Source: Nissolia schottii (Eukaryota; Streptophyta; Magnoliopsida; Fabales; Fabaceae). Taken from it: a stretch of 64,000 bases of DNA. The stretch's first letter is position 1, and every line of letters starts with the position of its first letter. The translations under genes and the position numbers were made by a program. Shown piece after piece: positions 34,780 to 47,060 of this stretch. The notes beneath the pieces are model-generated. The model did no database searches. It had not been told where the DNA came from and was given only the letters and a program-made list of their open reading frames with translations. The stretch is taken from NCBI GenBank assembly GCA_003254905.1, contig QANU01095819.1, positions 996,376 to 1,060,375 on the forward strand, given 5' to 3'.

Positions 34780-36954
34780 AAGATAGCAACGTTCTAACCA
34801 CACCCATTTAGCTGTGTCCAGCTCTCTCACTTTAGGCGCGTAGAGATTAAACTCTTATAAATCATGCTTAACGCCTTTTTTATGGTCAACTTGTTTTTTC
34901 ATTTTATTGACTCAAATGACAGACAGGGCAACTCGTTTTTATATTTCTTAGGGCACCTAGAACATATTTTTCATCTTCAAATTACTCACCGACAAGGTAG
35001 TTATGGGGGTATGAAGTTCAAGTAGCTAATTTCATTATATATAGACACGGATATAATGAATATATATTTAACGCTTGCAGTGACAAAGTCATCGATTTGT
35101 TCTTTGTTTCACAATTATAAATAGTGCACTTTTTATATGATGTTGTACAAATTATTGGTGGATTTTTTTAAAGAATTTGATTGTTATTTACTATAATATT
35201 ATTTAATTAGGTAAGCCACTGAAATTGATTTAGAGATGTGATTTAAATCTCATTGCAATCGATATACTTTTTGAAATATTAAAAAAATATTTAATTATGT
35301 ATTGTCAAATTATTTTAAATAGTTAACTCTCATATAAATTTTCTTAGCTTCAAGTAGCTAGGTTTTCCTTTGGTTTTATCTGTTCTTAGCTAGGCTTTGC
35401 AGTTTTAGCCGCACTCATGAATACCCGCAGGTAATATATGTGATAGGGTAGACATGGGAAATTTTTTTTTGGATAAACAGGATAAATATTTTCAATATTC
35501 GCTTATTAAATGCGACGTAGGCATGGTGACTTCTTGCATATCTACCCATACCCGATATATAAAATGCATAAATTAATTTTAATCATATAAATTAAACATT
35601 TTTCTAACCTTAACTAAAACCTTAGGAATATAGGAATATTAGTAAAGAAAATTTAATTTTAGTTGGGATGTGTTCAAAATGTTTGTGTTAGATTTCTAAA
35701 TTTTCTTATTTGAATCATGTGTTTGACTGTTTGTTAATTGATTAACTTGACTAGTGTATTTATTTTTGTTAAGTCTACCTTCATTCTTTCATAATTTGAT
35801 ATTTGGTGACAATTACGTATACTATTATCTAACTATTCTTACACAAGCTTAATTTTTTATTAGATGTTATTGATTGCAATGTATATAATACATGTCAATA
35901 TCATTTGGTTGAAGTTTATAGATTAATATTTTAATGTATATATGTTACATCTTAAGTCCATGAATTTTAATTCAAAAAAGACAAATTTTCACCATAAAAA
36001 ATCATAAATAAAGTTTTCATAATTTTCTTAAAAAAAATCCATGCAATAATAGATACCTATAAATATTTGTGGTTATCCATATATCCACGAGAGAAATTAT
36101 AAATAAATACCCGTGCGTGCGTGTGTGCGCGCGCATAATACTTAAACAATTTTAAAAAAAGGCGATAATAATATTACATGAAAATTGCCCTATGCGAAAG
36201 AAATGAGTTGTGTTGCATTCTTAATTAGACGTGTTTATTATTGACTAGCTAATACAGTTAGACTTAAATGCATAATACTTGAAAATCTTAACTTTTAACT
36301 TATTTGTTCTCTTAATTTTTTTTAATCATATACTTATAATTTAAAAAAATAAAAAATTGATAAATTTATAGTTGAAAATAAATAAAAAGATAAATAGGTT
36401 AAAAGTTAAGTTTTGTAGGCCTTTTCCATTTCTAATATATTTTTATGAACCAACGAAAATAATTACTGATGTTACATTATTTAATTACTATTTGCGAGTC
36501 AAATATGGAACGAATATAAAAGTAAAAAACAAAAGACTTAAGAGAAACGAACGTTAATAATATATCAAGAAGAATAATTTAAAGAAGCCAACTGCGAATA
36601 ATATTCTCTTTTATTAACAGCAAATATGTTAATATATAGACCAAAAATAAACTATGAATGTTAGGTGAAAATTAGCTGGCATACCCAATGCATACAGATA
36701 TATACACGTACCAAAATAAAATGCATACAGATATGTAACACCAAATTGGGTAGTACTTAAGAGAAGTTTTTGTATATATAGATTTAATACTTGGTGAAAA
36801 TAATGGGAATGCGGCAGAGACAACGCGCCTGCATTGAGAGTGGATGTATATCATTCCATTCCTCTCGTGTGATGTTGAGATGCCACCTCCTCTCTTCTCC
36901 TGTTCTCTATTCTCCACCTATACTATGAATTAGGGATGATAACTGTGTTGTGGA

Positions 36955-36996
<42 letters not shown>

Positions 36997-37189
36997 GTAA
37001 CAAGTGTTGTGGAATATAGTTAAGTGTATTTTAGTAAATCAAACAGGATAAAAATAGAAATAATAATTCCTCTACGTATAGACCTTCACCGAAATAGCAA
37101 TAATGAAGGACAAAGAAGAATTGAAATGATAGCCTACAAATTGTGTTAAATATTATTTTTAAAGTTTATTTTTGATCTACTCAAATTTA
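34780..37189. other. Intergenic, AT-rich
   Basis: No gene seen. Contains a short alternating GT/GC tract (about 36115-36136) and (TA)n(CA)n at about 36957-36992. The 35420-35570 region has words such as gggtagacatggg that may come from a decayed hAT element. Confidence 0.5.
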
Positions 37190-37980
37190 TAGGGGTGAAC
37201 ATGGGTCGTACCCAACTCGCCGATCCGTCAAATTCGACCCAATCCGACCCGGGCGGGTCGGATTTGGCAGGTCGGCGGGTTGGCGGGTCAGACCCGAACA
37301 ACCCGCTTAGGTAGACGGGTCGAGTCTCGGATTCGAAATCCTAAACCCGACCCGACCCGACCCGCGAACCGCATATATAGCACCTGTAACACTGTAACTC
37401 ATTCACTTTCACTCTGTCTCTTTCATCTGCCACCACCGACCCATCCCACTCCCCATCCGCGACCCCATTGCTGCCGTGCGTGTCTGCCGCCGCCGGCCTC
37501 GTCCCCTTCACCTCCCCCGCGAACCCCGAGTCTGCCACCGCGACCCCCCTTGTTGCGGCTTTGTCCTTTCACCAGATATTCGAAGGCTTGAGACTGGGCG
37601 GCTGTGTGGCTCAGGTTTGTTTGTTATCTTTTTTACTCTGGTATTTCGCTGCTCGATCTGTTTGCGTTGATTTCCTCTCGGATACCGCGACCCCGCAGCC
37701 AAACCGCGACCCTCCCGCAGCCACCACGCGACCCTAAAGCCACCCCGCGACCACCCGGCAGCCACCCCGCCACCCCGCAGCCTCTTTCCCTAATTTTGCT
37801 CTTTGTTGTTTGCTCTGTGTGTGTGTGTGCCGCCAAAACCTACTCGACCTGGGCGGGTGGCGGGTCTGGCAGGTACCCATAAAAAAATGTGTTTTTTACC
37901 TGACCGACCCGCCCGCCGGACGTTGGGTCGGGTCTGTGACACTGGCGGGTCCTACCCGACCCGACCCGTGTGCACCCCTA
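37190..37980. mobile_element. Non-autonomous hAT element, intact ends
   Basis: 791 bp. Terminal repeats are taggggtgaacatgggtcg and the complement of cgacccgtgtgcaccccta. An exact 8-bp target duplication caaattta occurs at 37182-37189 and 37981-37988. Subterminal GGGTCGG and CGACCC repeats are dense. The interior holds a GC-rich leader-like stretch with a possible splice donor (ggctcag|gtttgt). No transposase. Confidence 0.9.
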
Positions 37981-38071
37981 CAAATTTATATTTGATGTAG
38001 AGCGAGGACGAACCCACAGAGGGTATGTAAGATCAACGTGAAAGTTACCATGGTGCCGGACATGGCATGAT

Positions 38072-39220
38072 ACCTTCAAGATCCACAAATTTTAACTTTT
38101 TTTTATCATATTTTTGTCACACCTTTTTTTTAGTTCATTTTGTTTTGTGCCCAAACTCACAATAATGGAATATTTGCAACAAAAGCCCCTCGGCTTAGTT
38201 AAAAAAACCAAAATGCCCTCCCTTATCTCTATTCCCTCTCCTCCTCCCTTACTCTCAAACACTAACCACAACAATAACTGCCACCGCCTCCGACACCGTT
38301 GCCACCTCCACCCACCGCAAATACCTCAGACCACTGCGCCCACCTGCACAACCACCACAACATTGATGTCATGATGCACCCTCAACCCATAGCAACTCGC
38401 AACCGTAGCCACCGCTCACTCCACCATAACAATCACGAAAATCGAGCCATAGTGACAAATCACAATCCTCTCCGTTTCGCACTAGACCACCACTATAGCC
38501 ACCACAACACTGCGACCGCACGCCGCCTGCGAGCCACCAAACCATCATGGCCAACAAACTCTCCACCGCGAATTCGTGATCACCCATGGGCCCAATCTCA
38601 CAACCAAATCACTTCACCGTCGTGGCCTGCCTCGTAGCCATTGCGCTCCAAATCTCTCTCCATGTTATTGCTGTGCTCTCTGCAATTTGCTTTTTGGTAA
38701 TAGAAGAAAACAAAAAACAAACAAGAACAAACTAGCTCATCCCTCCATCACTAATGAGCACGGAAGCAAGCTCAGCAGGAGGATCCACCGAAATCGTCGA
38801 GCAACGGATATGCTTCATATTGGCCATCCAATCGTGACTAAGCAGGTTGCACCAGGCGCGGAGATTGAAATGTAGAGGTCAAGGAAAATTACACCCACAG
38901 TCAGGAGGCAATCACAGAGCAAGCACTTCCACCCAAGTTACATCCATTGGAGCTGTCAGAGCCATAAACCCAACAATCCACAAGCTGTTGCGGTAGTTGC
39001 CATGGGTGGGGGCGGCAGGGGTGGCAGTTGTTGTTGTGGTTGGTGTTTGAGAGAAAGGGACGAGAGATAAGATACGGCATTTTAGTCTTTTTAACTCAGC
39101 TGAGGGAGCCTTTTGTGGCAAATATTCAATTATTGGGGGTTTGGGCACAAAGCGGAATAAACTAAAAAAGGCGTGACAGAAATGTCATAAAAAAAATTAA
39201 AATTTGTGGATTTTGGGGAT
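38072..39220. mobile_element. Element with about 225-bp terminal inverted repeats
   Basis: 38072-38300 and 38995-39220 are imperfect inverted repeats (for example gatccacaaattttaac against its complement near 39202-39215, and aacactaaccacaacaat against the matching complement near 39035). The interior of about 0.7 kb is CCACC-rich with no recognised domain. A target duplication was not resolved. Confidence 0.65.
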
Positions 39221-39580
39221 ACCATGCACATCGCGGTAGCCTCCACCGTAGGGTCAGTGCCCACAGGATCTTAGCAATTTCGTTTTGTCATATCATAACT
39301 TATTTTTATATGCTAATAGTATTAAAATACTAATGTGTGCCGGGGGGAGGGGGGGTGTTCCATGGAACTAAAATTGGCCCAAAATACAATTCATAGTCCT
39401 GGCAAATAAAGAAGTGGGACAACAAAATAAAATATTAAGCATTATAATATTAATATTCCACTAATTTCCAATTCATTGACCAGGATACGCTATGCCAAGA
39501 ATTAGTGAAGACAGAAAAACCTGACACGTACTATTTGATTGATCACTTATTTCACTTAATATTAACTTTTTATTTTAATA

Positions 39581-39766
39581 GTTACAAGTGAAAGATCATT
39601 TTCAACTATGAATATTGTCAAAAACAAACTTAGAAACAAGATGAAAGATGATTTCTTGGGTGATTGCTTAGTCACTTATATTGAAAGAAAAATTGCTGAA
39701 AATTTTGATATTGATTCAATTATTGATGAGTTTTATAATATGAAGGAGCATTGGGCTCAACTTTAA
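39581..39766 (+). pseudogene. hAT transposase C-terminal dimerisation fragment
   Basis: Reads VTSERSFSTMNIVKNKLRNK followed by LGDCLVTYIERKIAE and a stop at 39764-39766. This is the C-terminal dimerisation region of a plant hAT transposase (the TTF-type group). A plausible acceptor ttaatag precedes it, but nothing else of the enzyme is seen. Downstream, ggccccctcattaattgaat followed by gactctgtccctgg resembles the terminus of that hAT family. The remainder was probably lost by deletion. Confidence 0.8.
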
Positions 39767-39879
39767 TAAATATATAATATATTTAATTTTTGAACTTATA
39801 AATTTAATTCAAATATTTAATTTCTTAATTATTATAATTTGGCCCCCTCATTAATTGAATCCTGACTCTGTCCCTGGTG

Positions 39880-41652
39880 GAGAGCCATCACGAAAAACCC
39901 TCAAAGATTAAATGTGAATCACATAGACAACTTGTCCACCACAGTCACCAAAATACTGAGCAGCGAAAACTCGTTCAAGAACACAGAAAGAGCAGCAGAG
40001 ACATGTTGCGAAAATAGCATAGGAAGAAAAAGGAGATAGAGATATTGTAAGCTGATGATTGTATTTAATCTCAGTGAGTGCGGTCTTAAATAGATCAAAT
40101 GTTGCTTAGGATTTGAGTTGTCCCAAACAGTCACAAGACTAGCCCAACAACAAGCTCCAACGATCATAAAGAAAATATGTTGGACTAACAGGTATCTGTC
40201 TAATGGCTATAAAAAAATTGAGTCCAAAAAGTTAAGATCAAAATAAAAGGTCCAATAGACAAACATATGCGCATGAAGTGCATGTGCTTGTTATAGGCAA
40301 GACACAAATTCATATGGTGAGCCAATACCAAAATATTCAATAATAAATCACGTTTTATTATAAAAGTTTTCATCAAGTCAGCCCATGCAATGTAAGACAT
40401 TAACTTTTATCCTAATGCATAAACTAAATTTAAAACATTTTCAAGACCTAATATATCAAACAAAATGTTATTTATATTTATTGATTATCAAACATTCTCT
40501 TAACTCATTAACTATCTTTTATTAAATGAAATTTTGAAAAAAAATGTATGTCTCATAAAAATTTTACCTAATAAATAAATTACTAGTAAACCCACCTCGT
40601 GCCAAGACGAATAAATCCAACTAACACAATTCAATTATTCAACGTGCCAAAACTGAAGGGATGAAAATCGACGGGCATGTTCATTGTGAGGTAGGTGCAT
40701 GCGTGTAACTTCTCAAATCTCTCATGATCATGCCAATGACATTGCATCTCTCTCTCTTAACGTTGTCGGCATCATGCAAATTGCAATGATCGGATGGCCA
40801 TGATTTCTCACTTGCTGATTAAGACCTCTCCTCTGAGACATACACCATATACCTACCTACCTAGCTGCAAGTTTGTGAGTTTGCAAACTTGCTTTGCAGT
40901 CACTAATTCCTGATCACTTTCTTTCGAATAATATAATTACAAGAGTTACTTTTCTTTATGAATTTGTTTTTCATTTAAATGTTTAGAGATGAGGTTTTTT
41001 TTTTCTTTCCTTTTGTTGATTCAATTTGCAATAATTAATTTGATGATGACAAACATTATATAAATATTCTTGTATGTGCACAAGTCTTTTAGGATAAATT
41101 ATTTTGATTCATGACCCAAATCTTTTTTTGAAGAAATAAAAGAATAATCTGTTATGCAAGGCACAATCCATTATTTTTTTGAGAAATAAAAATGAGGCAG
41201 TCTGAAACCCACCACAGAGCAGCCCACAATCGTTCACGGTCCAAAAGAACAAAATGAAGCAGCCGAAGCTCAAAAGTAAAAGGCCCAATATACTTCTTGA
41301 AAATTACAAAATGTAAAATGGACCGCCTAAAGCCCATATATCACGACCCAAAAGTAAAAAGATAAGCAGTTGCAAAGAAAGGAAAATGAAAAGCTTAGGA
41401 TGCTGTCAAATGAAGTATGTGGATAAGTCAAAAAGCAAAAGGTGATGCAGCATAGGGAAGAACACTGAAGAAAAGAAAGGATGTCAGCCAATAGAAGAAA
41501 GAGAAATATATAACAGGCCGAAAAATATTTCAAAAAAGAAGGAAGGGGAACTAATCTTTGAAATGTGTACGAAAAAGGTGAGAAACTTTTCCTCATAGGC
41601 CGCGTCAGACCTAGCAAAAGCAACGTGTAGGTGTGAAGAAGTGCATATATGC

Positions 41653-41685
<33 letters not shown>

Positions 41686-41903
41686 TATATGTATACTCAA
41701 TTTTATACACTTATATATATATATTATTAATAATATATAAATTTTATTTTCATAAGTACATAAACATTATAAATTTATAAATAATACTCTCAACTATATT
41801 TAATTAAGTGCACAAATATTACATAAATTAAAATACAAATTTTATATGTATAAGTATGAGATGTATTATGATGTATAATTTTTAATGTACATGTAATAAA
41901 AAT

Positions 41904-41938
<35 letters not shown>

Positions 41939-43560
41939 CCTATCTGCTGATTTTCTAAAAGCAAAGAAAGGAAAATATATGCTCCCTGTACGGTGACACA
42001 AATAAAGAGGAATGAAAGGAAGCATCAGATTTGATAAAGAACAAATAAAAGGAAGATTTTCGAAAATTGAAGAAAGGACAAGCAAATGAGCAACACAAGT
42101 ACAGGAGGCAGCAAAGAAAAAAGGGACGTGACAGAATAATAAGAAAGTAGAATTCTTGGGAAGAGAAAAACGTGTTGCAGCAAAAGACGTCAGAAAAAAA
42201 AAACAAAGAAAAATTTACACAATGAACAAAAGGATTTTTTTTGGTACAAAAGAATATGTATGAGCAAATGAGAAGAAGGCAGCTCACCTACACTTACAAG
42301 CGTTCTGAAATTCAAATTGAAAATGGTTAGAATTTTCGGATTATAAAAAGGAAAATGATGTGATCTATCAGAGTAGAAAAAGAGAAGAATCACAAAGCCT
42401 GTTATTATACTTGCAACCTTAAGCCATTATTCTATTCTTTTTTCTCCTCTCAAAATTCAATCTGAAATTTTTTATATAATCTCCTTGTTCAAACTTTGTT
42501 TCTTTGTGAGAGAAGTTCTAATACTTGAGAGACTTAGAGAGTGAAAAAGGAAGAGAGCATTTATGGAAGAACTATTTGTTTGTTATTTGTTCTTGAGAGT
42601 TTTTCTTTTTGATCTAGAACCATTTGAGAGTTTGTTATTTTTTAATTGGTATTTGTAATTCGGAAGTCTTGTGAAAGAATATTGAAATAAGTGCTTGAAG
42701 AATTAGAAGTAGATTCTTAACTCTTAGGAATGGAATCGGTATAAATCTAGTGTGTGACCTCCTTTTCCTTTCACTATTTACAGCTTATATCCTTTCAATC
42801 AATATTCTATTTTTAAAGATTCTTTTTTTTGGAAACTTGTCTCCCTGAATTTAAGGAGATAACCTTTCAAAAGAAAGTTTCATTTTTCTTTAAAAACTCC
42901 TGCTTAGCCACATAAAACCATCAAAGTTATTTCTATTCTCAAATGCTATCAATTACTAAAATCATGTCCTCCTAACAATTGCATTTTTCTTGAACATTTG
43001 TGCTCTTAACGTGAGTTCAACTGCTAATCAACGAATTTAACATACACACACTTATAATTAAACAAAATATTACTATATAGCATAAATTGAGTACATGTCT
43101 AATTTTATAATAATTTTTTATGTGTAAGAAACAACTTAAATTCTAAGTGGTATTTTTTTTAAATGGATTTGCTTGACGCTTCATACTTCATACTTCGTTT
43201 TTGGACATTCAGTTTTGGTTGACTAAAGATTGAGACATCTCCTTACATCATGTCTTGTGTGAAACCAATTCAAGCGCCGATTTTCCTGTTAAGATGGGTG
43301 TAGTTGTGGTTTTTAATATGATTATTCTTGAGGAACCTCCTATGAGAATTATCATATGGGTGTAATACATTTAAGGGTGTAGTTTTCTTGTAGCTATTCT
43401 TAAGCATAAAAACAATCATGAAAACAGTTAAATATACACCGTTTCAGTCCTCACCAATTTGGTTTGTTGTTTTTTGTTGGGTTCGATAACCCATTTGATC
43501 TGATAATCCATTCGTAGGTTAACTATTGTGCCTAACTATTAAACAGAAACAAATGGGCTA
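39880..43560. other. Intergenic; LTR-like fragments and TA microsatellites
   Basis: 39900-40200 on the minus strand has the look of an LTR (a TGTTAGTCC start, a GTTTGGGAC block, then ACAATATCTCTATCTCC), but no matching target duplication was found. 42480-42800 has leader-like repeats of a similar kind. TA tracts lie at about 41655-41680 and 41910-41938. No gene seen. Confidence 0.35.
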
Positions 43561-44259
43561 TAAGAGCCCATTTGATATTGTTACCGGGGTTGCCTAATTT
43601 AAGGACAAAACTGCCCCTCCCCCCAAAATACCCTTCCTCACGTTTTATTGAATGCACAAACCCCACTTTCTGTTTATTTTTGTTTTCTTCCTTCCTTCCT
43701 TTGTCTCTTTTTCTCTCTGCAGCAGCGTCTTTGTTTACAATCAGTTTTGGTGCTTTCGGCAAGTCTGAATCACCTTATTAAGCTTATTCTTAATATGTTT
43801 CGTAGACCTGCTCGTGCTTCGATTTCTATTTAGATTTTATTGAAAGAACAAAAAGGGATATGAATTTCCATCTCCATGTTTGCGAGATATATGTTTGTGA
43901 CTCTGATATAATCTCAGTTCATATCTTCTCTCCGTTTGAAATCAAATCAAATCAAATCTCAACACGTTCTGCATTTTATTTTTTAAATGTATGATTATTG
44001 TGGTTGATTCAGGGATTGGGTTGGTGCTCATGGGATTTCAGTTTTATTACGAAATAATTTATTTTATCTCAATCTGGTTGCTCTACGTTAGTCATTGCTT
44101 CGTCAGCTTTCATTTTCAAGTTTTTAGCTTCGAAACCCTAAATTAAGGGTCTCCAGAGAAAAATATATGAAAGTCCCTGGTGAATGGCTGAAAAAGCACC
44201 CAAAATACTTCTTATATACTTTTTCTCCAGTATGTATGATATAGTTTTGTGGGTTTCAG

Positions 44260-44635
44260 GCATGTGATTTTCTACTTTCAAATCATGGCCAAGCTCTTTC
44301 AGAAGAGAGGGAATTGGAGGAGAATGTTCACTCAAATGGAGACTACATTGAGACGCCATTTTTGTTTGAACAGGTTCCTTGTAACATCCCCTATCATCCT
44401 TTATGTTTTTCTAATGTGAAGAGTTTAAACTCTTACTAGATGTTTTCATTTTTATTTTATCTTGAAAATGCTCTATAATTTTTATTTTTTATTTTTTTTT
44501 ACAGGAAACGAGGTCAGGACCATCAACTCTTTTCTCCACTTGTTCTCATTGATAATCTGAGATTAATCTTTGAGTCACTTGCACAAGTCTGTCCATGGTG
44601 CATTCAAGCTAATGAAGAAAAAGGTCACTCTTAAC
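44260..44635 (+). pseudogene. Exon-like gene fragment, unrecognised
   Basis: Segment 44260-44373 is bounded by tttcag and cag|gttcc and reads SNHGQALSEERELEENVHSN in one frame. Segment 44505-44635, after a tttacag acceptor, reads HQLFSPLVLIDNLRLIFESL then AQVCPWCIQANEEK. The two attractive frames do not join in phase, so this is a fragment, a damaged gene, or a misread junction. Family not recognised. Confidence 0.3.
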
Positions 44636-44701
44636 CACCAAGTTAATGTCATTTTTGTGATATTTTATTTAAAATAATTTATTAATATAAATTTAATAGT
44701 T

Positions 44702-45184
44702 GGGTTAATTATGTTTTTGGTCCCTGTAAAATTTGAAAGTTTAGTTTTAATCCCTACATAAAAGTTTTAGTCCCTACAAAATTGTAAAATTAGGTTTTAG
44801 TCCCTGGGGTGGGGTGAGGGTTGACTGGGCTGACGTGGCGCTGACGCGGTGCGCCACGTGGGATGCCACGTGGCATAACCCAGAACCCAACCCAGACCCA
44901 TGACCCGACCCAAATTATGGCTCGACCGGTTTTTAAAAAAAAAAAGAAAAAAAAAACACGGGTCGGGTCATAATTTGGGTCGGATCGTGGGTCTGGGTTG
45001 GGTTCTGAGTTATGCCAGTGGCATCCCACATGGCGCACCGCGTCAGCGCCACTTCAGCCTAGTCAACCCTCACCCCACCCAGGGACTAAAACCTAATTTT
45101 ACAATTTTGTAGGGACTAAAACTTTTATGTAGGGACTAAAACTAAACTTTCAAATTTTACAGGGACCAAAAACATAATTAATCC
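44702..45184. mobile_element. Mutator-type foldback element with 9-bp target duplication
   Basis: 483 bp, almost entirely self-complementary. Ends are gggttaattatgtttttggt and the complement of ccaaaaacataattaatcc. The 9-bp direct repeat ttaatagtt occurs at 44693-44701 and 45185-45193, the target size expected for Mutator-like elements. The centre has an A-rich loop flanked by GGGTCGGGTC. Confidence 0.88.
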
Positions 45185-45194
45185 TTAATAGTTT

Positions 45195-47060
45195 TATTAC
45201 TAGCCGGATCCATGGCAAACTTTGCCAAAATCCTGATAGTTTTCAAATAGTAAATCATCAACGGGGAAATCATATCGTGTTAAGGACCACTCTCATAATT
45301 GTTTTATATTTATCTTCGACTTGCATGCAGCAATGAGGTCATGCTGCATACAAGTCGTCGAAAAGATAAAAAAAGTATGAGAAGAATATTTAATAAGACA
45401 ATGATAACATTAACTATAAAATTAATCAAATATCATTCTTAAATTTAATTAACTGATATTAGTTATGACTAAATATTAAAATGTGTAGTAATTAAAATAA
45501 AGATTTAAACACTCAGTGAGGCTAGTGAAAAAAAGAGAGAACACTATGTTAGCTCAAATTTAAATAGGCACCATAGTCCCTAGCTAATTACTGATCACAT
45601 CGACAACGAGACATTGATTTCCATTCTTAACTACGAATCAACATGAATGAAACACAACATTTCTAGAAATTCTTCATTTTTTATATTTTATTTTTATATT
45701 TAATCTAAGCTCAACAAAAAAGGAGAGGGATTCAAAGAAAACAAAAACACTTCCCTCACTGAAATTCTCACCTGTTCTGTTATATTTTTTCTTTCATTCA
45801 TTCTTTGACTTAAAATCATTTCCAAAAAAAAGGATAATAATAAAGGAAAAAAGAGAAAAGTTCACACAACCAACCCACAAAACCATAATACAACATATTT
45901 CACCAAAATATATAGAAAAGCAAACCAAAAGAAAAAAATGTAGACACTCAAACATTAAAGAAAGAAACATTACAATTGCAGCAAAGGTTTTCATTTTGAT
46001 CTAAAACATCCGGGATAATGGTGCGATGAAGTTCCATGGATGATGAAAATTCCATGGATGATGAAAAAGGAAGAAAATATATCACGAATTGATTGTGCAG
46101 TGAACTTGAGTGAGAGAGTAGTTGTTGCTATGTTACTTTGGTGGATAGTGAAAGAGGGAGAAACTCACTTATAAAGAGTGGCTTTAGGCTCCCTTGAATG
46201 CAGATCATTGGAGATTTTCATCTTTTGTGTACGTAAAAGAAAGAATCAATTTTTCATCTTGGTCAAGTTTTTTTTATCTTTATTCTCATTTGTGCTATTT
46301 TTTCAATTTTCGTGATTATGGTAATTTTTAAGATAACAGAAATGAGAATAAAGATAAAAAACTTGACCAAGATGAAAAATTGCTTCTTTCATTGACGTAC
46401 ACAAAATATGAAGATCTTAAATGATCTGCATTCAAGGGAATTCAAAACCACTATTTATAAGTGGATTTTCCCCTCTTTCACTATCCACCAAAGTAACATA
46501 GCAAGAACTACTCTCTCACTCAAGCTCACTGCAATCGATTCGTGATATCTTTTCTTCTTTCTTTTTGCACCAAGTTTAGTTAGAGGGACGATGCACTTCA
46601 TCGCACAATTATTCCGAATGTTCTAAATCAAAATGAAAACCCCTGCTTCAATTGTAATGTTTCTTTCTTAAATATTAATGTTTAAGTATCTACTTTTTTT
46701 TTTTCTTTTGGTTTGCTTTTCTATATATTTTGGTGGAATATATCAGCTTGCGTGCGCTGTATTATTGCTTCGTGGGTTGACTGTTTGAACTTTTCTCTCT
46801 TTTCCTTTATTATTATCCCTTCTTTTTTTCCCGGAAATGATTTGAAGCCAAAAAAAGGAATGAAAGAGAAAATATAACAGGTGAGAGTTTCAGTGAGGGA
46901 AATGTTTTTGTTTTCTTTCAATCCCTCTCATTTTTTGTTGAATTTAGATTAAATATAAAAAACGAAGAATTTCTAAAAGTGTTGTGTTTCATTCATGTTG
47001 ATTCGTAGTTAGGATTAGAAATTCATGTCTCTTTGTTGGTGTGATCAGTGAGTGATTAGC
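45195..47060. repeat. Large palindrome P1
   Basis: Arms of about 0.73 kb (45585-46310 and 46312-47060) meet at a core near 46311. The left side continues to 45195 with sequence that also forms part of P2. Each arm carries the repeated module: a TATA-like box (about 46168 minus; 46451-46460 plus), a leader and an ATG. The minus copy starts at 45994 (MKTFAAIVMFLSLMFECLHF). The plus copy at 46633 reads MKTPASIVMFLS and then stops. Confidence 0.8.

Noticed and set aside
37280-37882. Pro/Arg-rich frames in the 37-kb hAT element
   Set aside because: Products of GACCC repeats and the GC-rich leader; they end within the element and match no protein family I know.
41327-42393. Several minus-strand Phe/Ser-rich frames
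   Set aside because: A/G-rich plus strand gives hydrophobic-looking minus-strand translations; no start context, splice pattern or domain.
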